DNA of 64,000 nt from Epiperipatus broadwayi (lineage: Eukaryota; Onychophora; Udeonychophora; Euonychophora; Peripatidae): assembly GCA_028023455.1 (NCBI GenBank), contig JAQFVV010000350.1, positions 684,001 to 748,000 on the forward strand, in the 5' to 3' direction. The notes under the pieces are model-generated. The model searched no databases, was not told where the DNA came from, and was given only the letters and a program-made list of their open reading frames with translations. Position numbers and translations under genes: made by a program. Position 1 is the first letter of the stretch, and each line of letters opens with the position of its first letter. Positions 13,757 to 25,700 of this stretch are shown here, piece by piece.

Positions 13757-13866
13757 ATAAATATAATTTATCCAAACTTCAAACACTTTTAGCAAACTTT
13801 ATTTGTACATACACCTACGTTTCGACTGACCTGCAGTCTTCTTCAGAGCTATGATATAATGAACAA
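13757..13866 (-). repeat. Left arm of a 110-bp inverted repeat: putative PLE terminus
   Basis: This arm is the reverse complement of 14447-14556 with one visible mismatch. Its minus-strand sequence contains CTCTGAAGAAGACTGCAGG then TCAGTCGAAAC. A closely similar motif lies in the termini of the GIY-YIG-bearing PLE at 32161-33722. That resemblance, plus the inverted arrangement, is why I call this a Penelope-like terminal repeat. The coding interior, if any, is in the gap. Confidence 0.65.
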
Positions 13867-13946
13867 AAAAAAAACAACATAAAATATATATACTAAAAAC
13901 CTGAAATAAATAATCAAACCCAAATAAAACAATTAATATAAAATAA

Positions 13947-14446
13947 NNNNNNNNNNNNNNNNNNNNNNNNNNNNNNNNNNNNNNNNNNNNNNNNNNNNNN
14001 NNNNNNNNNNNNNNNNNNNNNNNNNNNNNNNNNNNNNNNNNNNNNNNNNNNNNNNNNNNNNNNNNNNNNNNNNNNNNNNNNNNNNNNNNNNNNNNNNNNN
14101 NNNNNNNNNNNNNNNNNNNNNNNNNNNNNNNNNNNNNNNNNNNNNNNNNNNNNNNNNNNNNNNNNNNNNNNNNNNNNNNNNNNNNNNNNNNNNNNNNNNN
14201 NNNNNNNNNNNNNNNNNNNNNNNNNNNNNNNNNNNNNNNNNNNNNNNNNNNNNNNNNNNNNNNNNNNNNNNNNNNNNNNNNNNNNNNNNNNNNNNNNNNN
14301 NNNNNNNNNNNNNNNNNNNNNNNNNNNNNNNNNNNNNNNNNNNNNNNNNNNNNNNNNNNNNNNNNNNNNNNNNNNNNNNNNNNNNNNNNNNNNNNNNNNN
14401 NNNNNNNNNNNNNNNNNNNNNNNNNNNNNNNNNNNNNNNNNNNNNN
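13947..14446. other. Assembly gap (500 N)
   Basis: Exactly 500 unknown bases, a conventional placeholder length, so the true size is unknown. The gap ends exactly where the right arm of the inverted repeat begins, so the repeat itself probably broke the assembly. Confidence 0.99.
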
Positions 14447-14556
14447 TTGTTCATTATATCATAGCTCTGAAGAAGACTGCAGGTCAGTCGAAATGTAGGT
14501 GTATGTACAAATAAAGTTTGCTAAAAGTGTTTGAAGTTTGGATAAATTATATTTAT
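14447..14556 (+). repeat. Right arm of the 110-bp inverted repeat: putative PLE terminus
   Basis: It matches the reverse complement of 13757-13866 except for one T in place of C (GAAATG against GAAACG). It carries GACTG-CAGGT-CAGTC, a perfect 5-bp stem with a 5-nt loop, directly followed by GAAA and preceded by CTGAAGA. The arm starts on the first base after the gap, so it may extend leftwards into unseen sequence. Confidence 0.65.
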
Positions 14557-15050
14557 ATGATATTACGGCAAACATAAAGAAAAGTGTGATTTTGGTAATA
14601 TTTAATTTATAAGTACAAGTAAATAATTTTTGCTTAAAGTAAAATCTAAAAGTAAGGAATTGATTTATAGATTCCTAAAGCATCTATAGATTAAAAAACA
14701 AAGGAATGTGCTGAAATATTTTTTTAAAGATATTTATAATTAATCAACAGTAACCTGTCAAAGATTGATATTACTTTTTTTAACAAAAAAAAAAAAAAGA
14801 AAAAAGAAAACTTGTGAATTTTATGAATATTTCAATGTGGAATTAGTTGTGAAAAATATAAAATTTTTAATGATTTTTTTATTTTGACAAATTAAAATAT
14901 ATGTATAAACATTACTGTGCATATGCTTTTCCATGTGCACACACATATATGTTAAATCAGTCATTCATTATGTATTATAAAAATGAAATTTTTTATAGAT
15001 TTATGACACTTCAAATATGTTAATAAATTATTATACCTCACATCTGTGTG

Positions 15051-15105
<55 letters not shown>

Positions 15106-16383
15106 ATTATGAGGTGTTTGTAAATCATAATGGAATAGCTTAATTTTTCATATATGACAATTCCCATATATTTCTGGAGATCTGTGTGCTTATATCAGTA
15201 CATGTCAGGTAGACACAGATATGTTGAAATTAATCTTTTTGTTATATGACAACTGAAATGTTATTTCATATTATACCTAACATCTGTGCACTGATATATG
15301 GATATTTTACATAAACTTATTGGAACATATAAGTAAATCCCAATGTGATATCATGTTTTTTAAAATATTAATCATAATCATGATATTTAATTTCATATAT
15401 GTATAGCCATATTTTGTAAACCTTAATTTTATTTTTTTATTGATATTAATAAATTGACATTTTATTGCTAAAGTTATTTCAGCGAACTTACTCAATCCCA
15501 AAAAAATTATTATGTTGTATTATATCTCTTATTCATAATAGTATTTATAGAGCTTGTGTTTTCTGAGCTAGATTTGTGCGTAATGGTTTATTATGTAATT
15601 GTATTAGTGTTTATGGGTATTCTGTTGATGATGATATTCTAGATTGGCACAAACAGGATCCATGCATCACATTTTATTTAGTATTTATTAGAAATTAAGT
15701 TTATAGTTGCCCAGTACATTAATGGTATTAAGTGATCAGAAAATTGATGATCAGCATGTTTTAATATTCCAGCATTATTATTTTTATTGTTATATATTCT
15801 GATGGATTAGCACTTGAGTTTGTGCATCCACATTTATTGTGAAATAATCTGTCCTAATCTGCCAAGGGCTAAATAATTAGCCTGGTTTATAGTAGACCCA
15901 TTTCAAATCCAGTCACAAGATCGACTGTTAATTTTATTGTAGATTTATTTTATTATTGATCATTCATAATGGTGAATGATTATTACTTTTGAGTAATGCT
16001 GATAAATTTATAGTTAACATACTTATACTTAATATGGTTAGCTGCTCAGATCACGCAGAGTGATCTCAGAGTGATCTCATGCTCATTATTTTTATATTAA
16101 ATTTGATATTTAATTTTATATTCAACATTCACTTGGGGTTGATGACAGTTGAGTGCCATCACTCCAAATAACACCCAAATTTTTCTTTACCATTACAATA
16201 AATGTCATCCAATGTAAAGGATAAAAATATATTGATGGTTAATAATTACTTAATTCTAAGGAATTATACTCCTTTATGTTGTTTAACTTATTGTCAATAA
16301 AATATAATATAAATCTTACTATATTATAATAACAATTTGTAAATACATCAACATAATAATTATATATATATATATATATAAGC
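14557..16383. other. AT-rich non-coding DNA
   Basis: No gene is seen. There is a (TA)n run at about 15055-15101 and a shorter one ending near 16380. Two diverged blocks, around 15030 and 15272, share ACATCTGTG-CTGATATAT. A small direct repeat of GAGTGATCTCA occurs near 16058-16080. Confidence 0.55.
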
Positions 16384-17870
16384 CTTTTTCGGTAATTCTA
16401 AATTTTTTACCCTTTTCAATATATCTCCTACTATTGCTAATACATATATTATGTATATAGTGACATCTACTGACATTTCCTACAATTTTTTATCTCTATC
16501 ATTCTATTTATATATTTCCCCACATATTACTTTCCATTCCCTATTCATTATCCAATCATTTGTTAAATCAATTGACTTTTTGTAAATGTTCATACATGTA
16601 TTTATATTATATTTTATATAATTTGTTTGATATATTTTCTTTCTATTTATTTCCTTTATATAATTTAATGATTTTATGTTTTTAATACAATCTATTTTAT
16701 ATCCAAATTTTAAATAATGAACATATAATGCTGATCTATCATCCCTCCTTTCAATAGCACTATTATGTTCTTTTGCCCTTTGTTCTAATTGTTTTGATGT
16801 TTGTCCATAGTAAACCATTTTACATATCCCACAAGTAATTTTATATACTGTTCCCTTTATATTTCATATCATCTTTAATTTTATAATTTCCTATTAATAT
16901 ATGTATATTTTTACTATTAGATCATCCTATTTTTATATTTTTATCCATATAATTTTTATTTTTAGTTAATATATCATAAATTTGAGGTTTATATGCAATT
17001 TTAATCCATTTTATATTATTTAATGTTTTACTCCCTCTAATATTATTTTTATTATCATATAATATATTTCTAATATTTCTAGGATTATATCCATGGTTAA
17101 AATATAATTGAATAAATTGTTCTTTTTGTACTTCAGCAGTTTTTTTTATCTGTATTATACCTATTATTTTTAATTTCAAAATTCTTAATTACTGCCATCT
17201 TTTGCATCCATGCTTGCTGTGAATCCTTATAAATTATTTTTCTTATTTTATCTTCTTTAATAAAATGATTTAATACAATCACATTATTGTTTATCTTTAT
17301 TTCTATATCTAAATATTTTATTTTATCATCTATTTCTTTTATCGTAAACTTTATATTATTTATATTATTATTATAACTCTTTTATTCCCAATTACTAAAA
17401 TATTGTCTACATATCTAAAATACTTTTATTTTTTTATTTATTATTCTATTCTTAACAATTTTTAATTGCATTTCATTTATAAATATTGAGGCCATTAATC
17501 CACTTATTGCACATCCCATAACCCATCCCTTATTCATATTCCAGTATTCATCTTTATATTTAAAATATAAGCTATTATTTATTAAATTTAACCTCTGTCC
17601 CATAATGCCAATTATTTCTATATCCTATATATACATTTTTAATTTATGTATTACTATTTTAATACTTTCATCCCTAGGTGTACTTGGATACATCTTCTCT
17701 ATATCCATTACAAAAATACTTTGATTTCTATTCATTTTTATTATATTTAACTTGTCAATAATTTCATCAGTATTTTTAATACAAAATTCCCCATACCCCA
17801 TATTTGCTATCCATTTATTCATATATTTACAAAATTTCTGTAAAATAAAATTTGTAAAGTTAAATTATGT
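16384..17870 (-). mobile_element. Decayed Penelope-like element (RT plus GIY-YIG)
   Basis: Four consecutive minus-strand frame pieces (17822-17625, 17603-17415, 17179-16922, 16818-16504) read in order as the parts of a PLE protein, with small frame breaks between them. The left boundary lies next to a (TA)n run. On the right (the 5' end of the element) similarity fades near 17830-17870, so the element is 5'-truncated. It is unrelated in sequence to the RTE element upstream. Confidence 0.8.
16504..17822 (-). pseudogene. PLE reverse transcriptase and GIY-YIG endonuclease, fragmented
   Basis: Reading right to left: IFVMDIEKMYPSTP is RT motif A; KGWVMGCAISGLMASIF is the motif B region; FRYVDNILV (17402-17413 codes YVDN) is motif C. 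Then comes a thumb-like segment with FNHGYNPRNIRNIL, and finally KGTVYKITCGICKMVYYGQT-KQLEQRAKEH, a GIY-YIG nuclease start. Combining RT with a C-terminal GIY-YIG domain is the PLE hallmark. Motif C is YVDN where YVDD would be expected, so the second catalytic Asp is missing. Several frame breaks make this a dead copy. Motif identities are seen in the sequence; family assignment follows from them. Confidence 0.8.
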
Positions 17871-18915
17871 TGCTGTATTTACAAGTTGTTATTATAATAT
17901 AGTCAAGATTTATATTATATTTTATTGATGGTTAATAATGTAATGCAGACTTTTGAAGATTTTTTTTTTTTATAATACATTGTCATTTTCCCAAAAAATT
18001 TTCTTGATATTCTGCCAATCCATGGGAAGATAAGGTTGTTTTTTATCTGTCTATTTTGTTCAGTCATCTATATACTTTAAATGAAATAAAAAGAAAATCA
18101 TGCTTTGGTTTAAAGCAAAATAAGAGAGAGAATGAGTTCAAACTATTCAGTTTTATTTATAACTTTTTTCATTGATGTCAGTATAACTATAGCAATCCTC
18201 TACATTCATTCATTAAGTGATTTCTAATAGCATTCCTCTAATAAAAATTTGTGTTGTACAACAAATAAAAATAAATATTATACAATTATTATACCAACAA
18301 CAGTTCACATTTTACAATGGCAATATCTTTTTTTTTGTTCCAACAAAAATTATACAAATTAAACTACATTTTCAATATATTACACTGGAAATATATTTTT
18401 ATATATATATTCTCAGTATAATATATGATACAAATAAAAAGGACAAATATATTTGAAATATTAAGCATTTATTTGTATTGTTTATAATTCATTATCATGA
18501 ATGCCATAATGAAAATGAAACATATAATAAAAGAATAATAATTTCATCAAAACAATTTGCTTTATTATTTACATATTCACTTTTCTTATTAAAATGAATA
18601 AAGTCAATTTACAAACTTACAATACAATTAATAATAAACAATTTTATATTGATATTATTGTTGTCATACCAACATGTTCTATGTTCAATAAGTTAACATA
18701 GTCACCATGCAAAAATCAAACAAGAAAGAAAACAAATTATGGCTGATACCTTGCAACATACTGAAACTCATTTCAAATTTCAATAGGTACAATATATATT
18801 GTTTTATAAATTTTAATTGAAGTTATTAAATTATTTTTTTATGATGTTTATAATTTGTTATATATATATATAATATTAATGATATATTTAATTTGTATAA
18901 ATATTTATATTTTAG
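17871..18915. other. Non-coding DNA upstream of the first visible exon
   Basis: AT-rich throughout, with no open frame that looks like an exon. It leads into the splice acceptor TATATTTTAG at 18906-18915. The frame at 18217-18456 is low-complexity translation of AT-rich DNA and is not called. Confidence 0.5.
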
Positions 18916-19108
18916 GCATTATCAACTCCAGATAGTCCTTTAGTCAGTACACTAAGAAAAGAAACTGCTCCATGGATTAGTTTTGAAGTAATAATTAATT
19001 ATTTGTTAACTGCCGCAACTTCAATCATGTTTTATGCAGTAATATTACCGGCTTTTCCTAAATTTTTGCAACTCAAAATCTTTGTAATATCCTTTTTTTA
19101 TAATTTTA
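18916..19108 (+). CDS. DHHC-family protein S-acyltransferase, exon with first two membrane segments (start)
   Basis: This exon begins after TTTTAG in phase 0 and encodes 64 codons plus one base. It reads ALSTPDSPLVSTLRKE, then APWISFEVIINYLLT opening a hydrophobic segment that ends AVILPAFPKF, then the start of a second one (LKIFVISFFYNF). In ZDHHC proteins two membrane segments precede the Cys-rich domain, and W-x(n)-LP-x-x-P spacing like this occurs in ZDHHC1/11. I place the donor at A|GTATAT (19109) because it leaves one base, matching the two-base remainder at the start of the exon at 46171. An earlier GTAATA at 19084 would break the phase. The family call rests mainly on the downstream exons. 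The 5' end of the gene was not found. Confidence 0.75.
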
Positions 19109-19981
19109 GTATATATATTATTAGTTTACAATATGAATTAGTATGTGATATATAAAAACACAATATCCTTTTATCACTATATATAAATAATATGTTCAAT
19201 TTTACATTGTTAACATTCAAATCTTAAGCAAAATTGAGCTCATTTTCGCTTAGAATGGCCATTTTTTTAATCTCAATTTGCCCTCCCAGACATAATCGCA
19301 TTTATTAATAACAATGTTTTGGATTATATTAAAAGTACATATATTTTATTCTTTTTTTTTTTTTCTTCCAAAAGTTTGATAGTATTTCATATAACATAAT
19401 ATTTTCTAAATGTAAAACTAGAAGTTCTTTTTAGATAATAAAAGGAAAATTTCCAATTTTTAATAGCAGCAGAAAAATCAGATAAATATTCTTCTATTGT
19501 GTTAGAAACTTAAAGTTGTAAGAAGTTTATCTGGGAACCTGAAATGAATACCTTCAAGAAGGGATTACTATATATATTCTAATATTGATATGGACTAAAA
19601 ATGCTCAAAACAATTGGTATAGCCATATCTGATAATGATAGGACAAGTATTAAATTTTCATAATGGAAAAAAGTTATAGAAAGAAAAGGATATTGCTTAG
19701 ATTTTATTAAATTGTGATTAAACTGATAGTGAAACAGTAAGATTCACATTCGAATCTTAAGTTTTACCTTTTTCTATCATCTCTCACCCACCACCCTATC
19801 CTACCCAAATTTAAACTTTTGGTATCGAATTGTGTGTGTAGCAATATTAAAAATGTATCAATATCTGTAAAATTCACCACAAAAGCATGCACACACATTT
19901 CGATAACAAATTTAAAGCCATAAATAAAATAATTGATATAATTTAGATTTCTCTTTTAGTTATATAATTTATATAACTTTA

Positions 19982-20098
19982 ACTATTTATTTTAAATTGT
20001 AAATGTTCATTAGTTTATTGTTTTTCTTAAAAAAAATCAACTATTTATTTTAAATTATAAATGTTCGTTAGTTTATTGCTTTTCTTAAAATCGTATTT
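19982..20098. repeat. Two-copy tandem duplication, 58-bp unit
   Basis: AACTATTTATTTTAAATT starts at 19982 and again at 20040. The two copies differ at only a few positions (for example GTTCATTAG against GTTCGTTAG). Confidence 0.85.
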
Positions 20099-23000
20099 TA
20101 AATAATAATTTTGGAAATTAGATTGTAATTTAAATAAAAGTAAAACTAATTGTATATTCCCTTTTGTACTTGAAATTTTGCAAGTAACAATCGGTAAGAG
20201 ATGATAGATTAATTAAAAAGAAAAATTCCCTAAAAGCTTTAATTACGAAAATGTAAAAGGTAAAAAAACCTAAACAATAGAAATGCAGCTTTCTGAATTA
20301 ATTAAACTTATAAAAATGCATTGATTCTCCTCAGGGCAAATGAATGGAGCTAAAAATAAAATAGAAGTGAAAAAGATAAGATAAAGAAAAGAGGACATTT
20401 GGATTTCTAAGAACTTTTTAGTTAGACTTTGGCTGTGCTCTTGCTTGGTTGAGAGAATTCAAAATCTTAAATTAATTTACCCACTACAGTATGTTTGAGT
20501 AGAAAGTGCCCAGACTATTCTCCCCTTGGAGATGGTCAATCATATGCCGAACCTCCACATGTGCCCTTCACCAAATAAACAAAGAGGATCTGCTGCCCAA
20601 ACAATCGGAAAGCTGCTGCTGCTACTGAAATGAATAAATAACTGGAGTGCTGGAAAGAACTGCTACTGTTTGATCTCATGAACAATCTGCTATTGACCAT
20701 GAAATCTGAAAGCTTCTTATAAAACAGGTACCAGTACCCAAGGCCATCTAGAGTACTCTAAATATTAGTCAAGCTATAGCTCACTCTCTATATAAATTGT
20801 ATAATTACTAATTTACTTATTAATCTATTATGTAAAAATTCTTTAATAATCTAGCTTACCTAACTCAGTCTTTTCTTGGGTACGTATTTCTAATTTTACA
20901 TTTTCTTATTATCTAATGATCACATGCCTATAAGATTTCCAACCGGACCTCGCCAAATTTAAATATAAATCTTAATCAAAATGGTTGCCATCTTATACAG
21001 TGACCCACTAATATATTTCTTTTATATACTCATGTTGGCTGGTCAGCTCAGAAATCTCCATAATTCTCTAAATATCAATACATGATTGCCTGAAACAGTG
21101 GATGCGTGTCCTGCAAATTATATAATTAATATTTACTTCTATAAATTATTTTGTTATTTTCATATAAATTGACACGCATTCAGTGCTTCATTTATTGTAA
21201 ATGCAGGGGTCTACTATTTAGCAAGTGTCTGACATATTAGTTCTTAATACCCACCCAACTTACCTATTGCTTTCACCTTTTATTAAATTTTAAGTAATAA
21301 ATCCATCAAGTGCATTTCTTTGAGAACCAACTATATTGTTTATTAAATGTTGATGATGTAGGGCCGAGTTATAAATATATATTAACTCTTAAAAGAATAT
21401 TCTGTGAATTATATATGTGTTACGGTTTAGAGATGTGATAGCCCATTATGAGCCTTGGATATTCCGGAGCCTACAGGATTTACTTAATCCCAGTTGTCCT
21501 ACACAAGTGGACATAATAAATGTTCCCATAGGGATTGATGCCCATCACGCAGTCAGGGAGTAAGCATGGCATGAACCCCTTGCACCTGATTATGCTTATG
21601 TGACATTTACCTTTGAGCCTATGATAAATGCCAGCCTGTTGTTTTAAACTCATCCACGGCTTTGCAGTTTTAATGTACTGCCACACTCTCACCACATTTC
21701 TGGACATACCATGTGTTTCTTATTAATTTTATTATTCAATATATGACTCTGCCTCTGCATTAGTGACATAAATTCACTCTCAAATAAATGTCTGTCCATA
21801 ATCACTTATAAAAATCTTATTTAATTAAATAAAATATATGTCCACAGCTGCTATTATCAATCCTAATTTAGACTCATGAATTGCAAAGCTATTAAATCCC
21901 CAAAGGTATGATTCTTAAATACTTGCTCAAGAATTCAGATAGCTAGATTATGTCAGCCAAATAATTGTTTTTTTTTTTAAAATATAACAATATCGGAATA
22001 ATATTATCGCTACCGAGATTCCAATATAACCAAATGTTTTAATTAAATGATTTAGTATAAAATATTCATATGAAATAATTTCAAACCATATGTCTGCCAT
22101 CATATATTTATTTATTCAACACCCATTCAATATACTATCTTCTCAATTATTTAAAATATAAAGGTCTAATATTAATATTATATATAGCTAACTCGAAAAT
22201 AGTCTTGAGTCTCTCACATCTCCATGATCCCCATGCCTATGAAAATGTTTACTAATGTAGCATCAGATGTGTTGTTTCATAGTGTGTATTGTGGAACCAA
22301 TAAACCATGTTTGAACTCAATACTGCTGGTAGCTTCTCTACATATGGTGCTGCTTTTCAGTGTGGTGGTCGAATTCTGCACTATGTTAATGAAGCACATG
22401 AATCTGACCATTACAATACATCAACATCTTGAGAAAGTTTTAGTGTGATAATTTGCTATTTAAAAAACAAAAAAACAAAATGAGAATACAATGTAGTATG
22501 TTTTTATTTTATTTTTTGAGTAAATGTAAATGAGTGAACACATACTTAATAAAAGTATGTATAAAAATGTTGTCTCAGTTTATAAATAATAACTACATTT
22601 TTTAAAAATTGCTTATAATATAAACTTAATTTATAAATGCATAATATATATAAAAAAGCATAGATGTTGCATATATGTGAGTGCTACAAAGCACTGTACA
22701 TGTAAAATGCAGTAAACAATATCTCTTGTATTTTAATCAAAGCTTATCAACAAACCATGAACTATTTACTATGATACATCCAGAGTATTTGAGAAGTTAT
22801 GACTTCATTGTATCTTAGTAATGCTACTATTATAAATTTAATAATAAGCCCATTTCTTTTAATAATAAAATATACAATAATTGTTATTAAAAAAATTATA
22901 TTACTGTGAATCAATTTTCAATATTTACTGTTCTCATTAACAGCTTGCAAACTTGATTATATTTCTTTTGATATTTTTAATATGACTAATATAGCATTTA

Positions 23001-24008
23001 AATTGACAGAATCAATAAAAATCTATTTCTGATGATCAGTTTTAGTTTTATTTTAATACTATTTAATATGTTTTTACAGTCTGTACACTTTGTAGTTCAA
23101 TTTAAAGTTTACATGATAACAATTTGTGTAATCATATAAATATGTTATACACATTCATAAATATCTCTGTTCTAGAAATACTAATGGAAATGTTAGTAAT
23201 GACTGATCAATAGTTGTCAATTCCAGCCAGATACTCGGAGTAGAGTATGATTGTCTAACTTAATCATTGTTGAAGACTAAATTGTCAACTTTTATTCAGA
23301 AGTTTTTCTATAAATGAAATTATAAAAAATTTGGATGCTGTATGGAAATTTATGTCAGAAACTAGTTTGGAAATGTACGAGATATCTGGTGTGTGTTAAT
23401 TATTTATATTTATGGTTTTAGAGTAGAATAATAAATAGTGTATTATTACTATTAAATTAGATATCAAATTGGTTCAAGATAGTTTTAGTATATGATTTAT
23501 ACAAATTGAAAGTAACAAAATTTATAAAATTCTGCAATGGAATATTTGTATATTTTCTATACTGATTTTTAGGACAAAATAGAATCATTATGTAGTCTTT
23601 ACTTAGGCAATATACATCTGTAACTAAAAACCAGTAAACACTTAGACAATCCCAATATCAATAATAATCAATAATTTCAAACTGTTGTCAAGGCAACTTC
23701 CTTTTAACAATAAAGGTGGAATCCCACCTTTATTAATGACCTAATATACTCAAAAGATTTTGCAAGTACTAATTGTTAATAGGAATTGTGGACTTAATCA
23801 GTGAAGTATTGAATGGCTTCACACTCTCAGATCTAACTGCTTCAGATTCACCTATTTATATAGAAAGTAGGTGAAGTAAAGAAAGGTTCCCCCTGGATTT
23901 CCCTGTTTTCTTCCAAAGCATAAGCTTGTGGTTAAGACCTGTAGAGGTCCATACCATCACATTTTCAAGTGCACACTCTTGAAGTTTATTGCCTTAGTAA
24001 ATATTATT
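20099..24008. other. Intronic non-coding DNA
   Basis: Mostly AT-rich. Two stretches, about 20450-20760 and about 21350-22450, are noticeably less AT-rich and may be old transposon or LTR pieces. I found neither protein motifs nor matched terminal repeats in them. A 12-bp-arm hairpin (AATAAAGGTGG/CCACCTTTATT) sits at about 23709-23735. Confidence 0.45.
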
Positions 24009-25700
24009 GTACCAGTCGAAAAACCCACCAAAAGAACTGCAAGTTGGATCCAAACTCAGGAGGTTCAAAACTGAATTCAAACCCAACTCACCAGCTCAGA
24101 TTAGTAGAAATCTAAATCGATGGCACAGTGCTATGCGCCAAGAAACTAGCTCAATGGTTGGTGAGGATTAGAGACCCCTGAACTGACACTAATATTGAAT
24201 AATTAATTAACCTAAGATACTTTTTTAAATCGAATCATATGTATATGTTTGGGTTGCCAACACAGACAGCAAGCATTAACATTAAAATAATTATTGAATA
24301 AGATAATTAAGAAACTAAGAAACCAAGTGTGTTTAGAAAATATTTAATAATAATAATTGTTGTTTGAATTTTAATAATGATTATATTAATTAATTCTAGT
24401 CCCTAAACAAAGTTTATAATTATAAAAAGAGTGGCGAACCTTATTATATGCCAACAAGTATTATGCAATATTTGAAAGTCTATGTCTATGCCCCCAACAA
24501 GAAATAAAAGGTAGATAAAGGTATTCATTAGTAAAAGAAATTTTTACTCTAATTTTATTATGACAGAATGTGAGATTTATTTTGACATTCTTTCATATAA
24601 AATTAGAGTAATAATTCCCTTTACTAATGAATACCTTTATCTGCCTTTTATTTCTTGTTGGGAGCATAGTCATAGACTTTCAAATATTGTGTAATATTCA
24701 TTGGCATATAATAAGGACTGCCACTCATATTATAATTATAAACTTTGTTGAAGGACTAGAATTAATTAATTTAATCTTTATTTAAAATTCAAACAAAACA
24801 AATTATTATTATTAAATATTTTCTAAACACACTTGGTTTCTTAGTTCTTAATTCTTTTATAATTATTTTAATGTTAATACTCACTGTCTGTGTTGGCAAC
24901 CCGAACATATACATATGATTCCATTTAAAATTATTTTAGTCAGTTTATTATCAGGGGTTTCTGATCCTCACCAGCTGTTGAGCTAGTTTCTTGGTGCATA
25001 GCACTGTGCCATCGATTTCTACTAATCTGAGATAGTGAGTTGGGTTTGGATCCGACTTGCAGTTTAGGTGGTGGGTTTTTAGACTGGTATATGGTTGTTT
25101 TTGGCATCCCATGTTGGGCGCAAAAAACATAACCATGTACCAATTGAAAAACCCACCAAAAGAACTGCAAGTTGGATCCAAACTCAGGCAGTTCAAAACT
25201 GAATTCAAACCCAACTCATTAGCTCAGATTAGTAGAAATCAATGGCACAGTGCTATGCACCAAGAAACTAGCTCAATGGTTGGTGAGGATCAGAGACCCC
25301 TGAACTGACATTAATATCTGATAATAAACTGACTAAAATAATTTTAAATCGAATCATATGTATGTGTTCAGGTTTCCAACACAGACAGCGAGTATTAACA
25401 TTAAAATAATTATAAAAGAAGAACTAAGAAACCAAGTGTGTTTAGAAAATATTTAATAATAATAATTTGTTTTGTTTGAATTTTAAATAAAGATTAAATT
25501 AATTAATTCTAGTCCTTCAACAAAGTTTATAATTATAATACGAGTGGCAGTCCTTATTATATGCCAATGAATATTACGCAATATTTGAAAGTCTATGTCT
25601 ATGCTTCCAACAAGAAATAAAAGGCAGATAAAGGTATTTATTAGTAAAGAGAATTATTACTCTAATTTTATATGAAAGAATGTGATATTTATTTTCACAT
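24009..25700. repeat. Three-unit repeat array: direct, inverted, direct (about 0.5-0.57 kb units)
   Basis: Unit 1 (about 24009-24580, +) and unit 3 (about 25137-25700, +) are direct repeats. Unit 2 (about 24583-25095) is the same sequence inverted, so units 1/2 and 2/3 form two long palindromes. All share CCCACCAAAAGAACTGCAAG-like starts (changed in unit 2), TGGCACAGTGCTATG, AAACCAAGTGTGTTTAGAAA and CAACAAGAAATAAAAG. Unit 2 lacks the ACTCAGG-GTTCAAAACTGAA segment of the others. Copies are roughly 90% alike by eye. The sequence at the 2/3 junction (ATGTTGGGCGCAAAAAAC) resembles the edge of some LTRs, but I cannot confirm an LTR. The open frames here are not genes. Confidence 0.85.

Noticed and set aside
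13933-14454. A 173-codon minus-strand frame
   Set aside because: It consists almost entirely of unknown bases in the assembly gap.
19084-19108. GTAATA at 19084 as the splice donor of the first visible exon
   Set aside because: It leaves phase 0, whereas the next exon needs one leftover base. The donor at 19109 fits and completes the second membrane segment.
21357-22340. A possible solo LTR bounded by TGTAGGGC and CTCTACA
   Set aside because: No matching target duplication flanks it and no second copy exists in the window.
24940-25308. Frames of 76-87 codons in the repeat array, on both strands
   Set aside because: They are the same repeat read in opposite orientations, with no recognisable domain.
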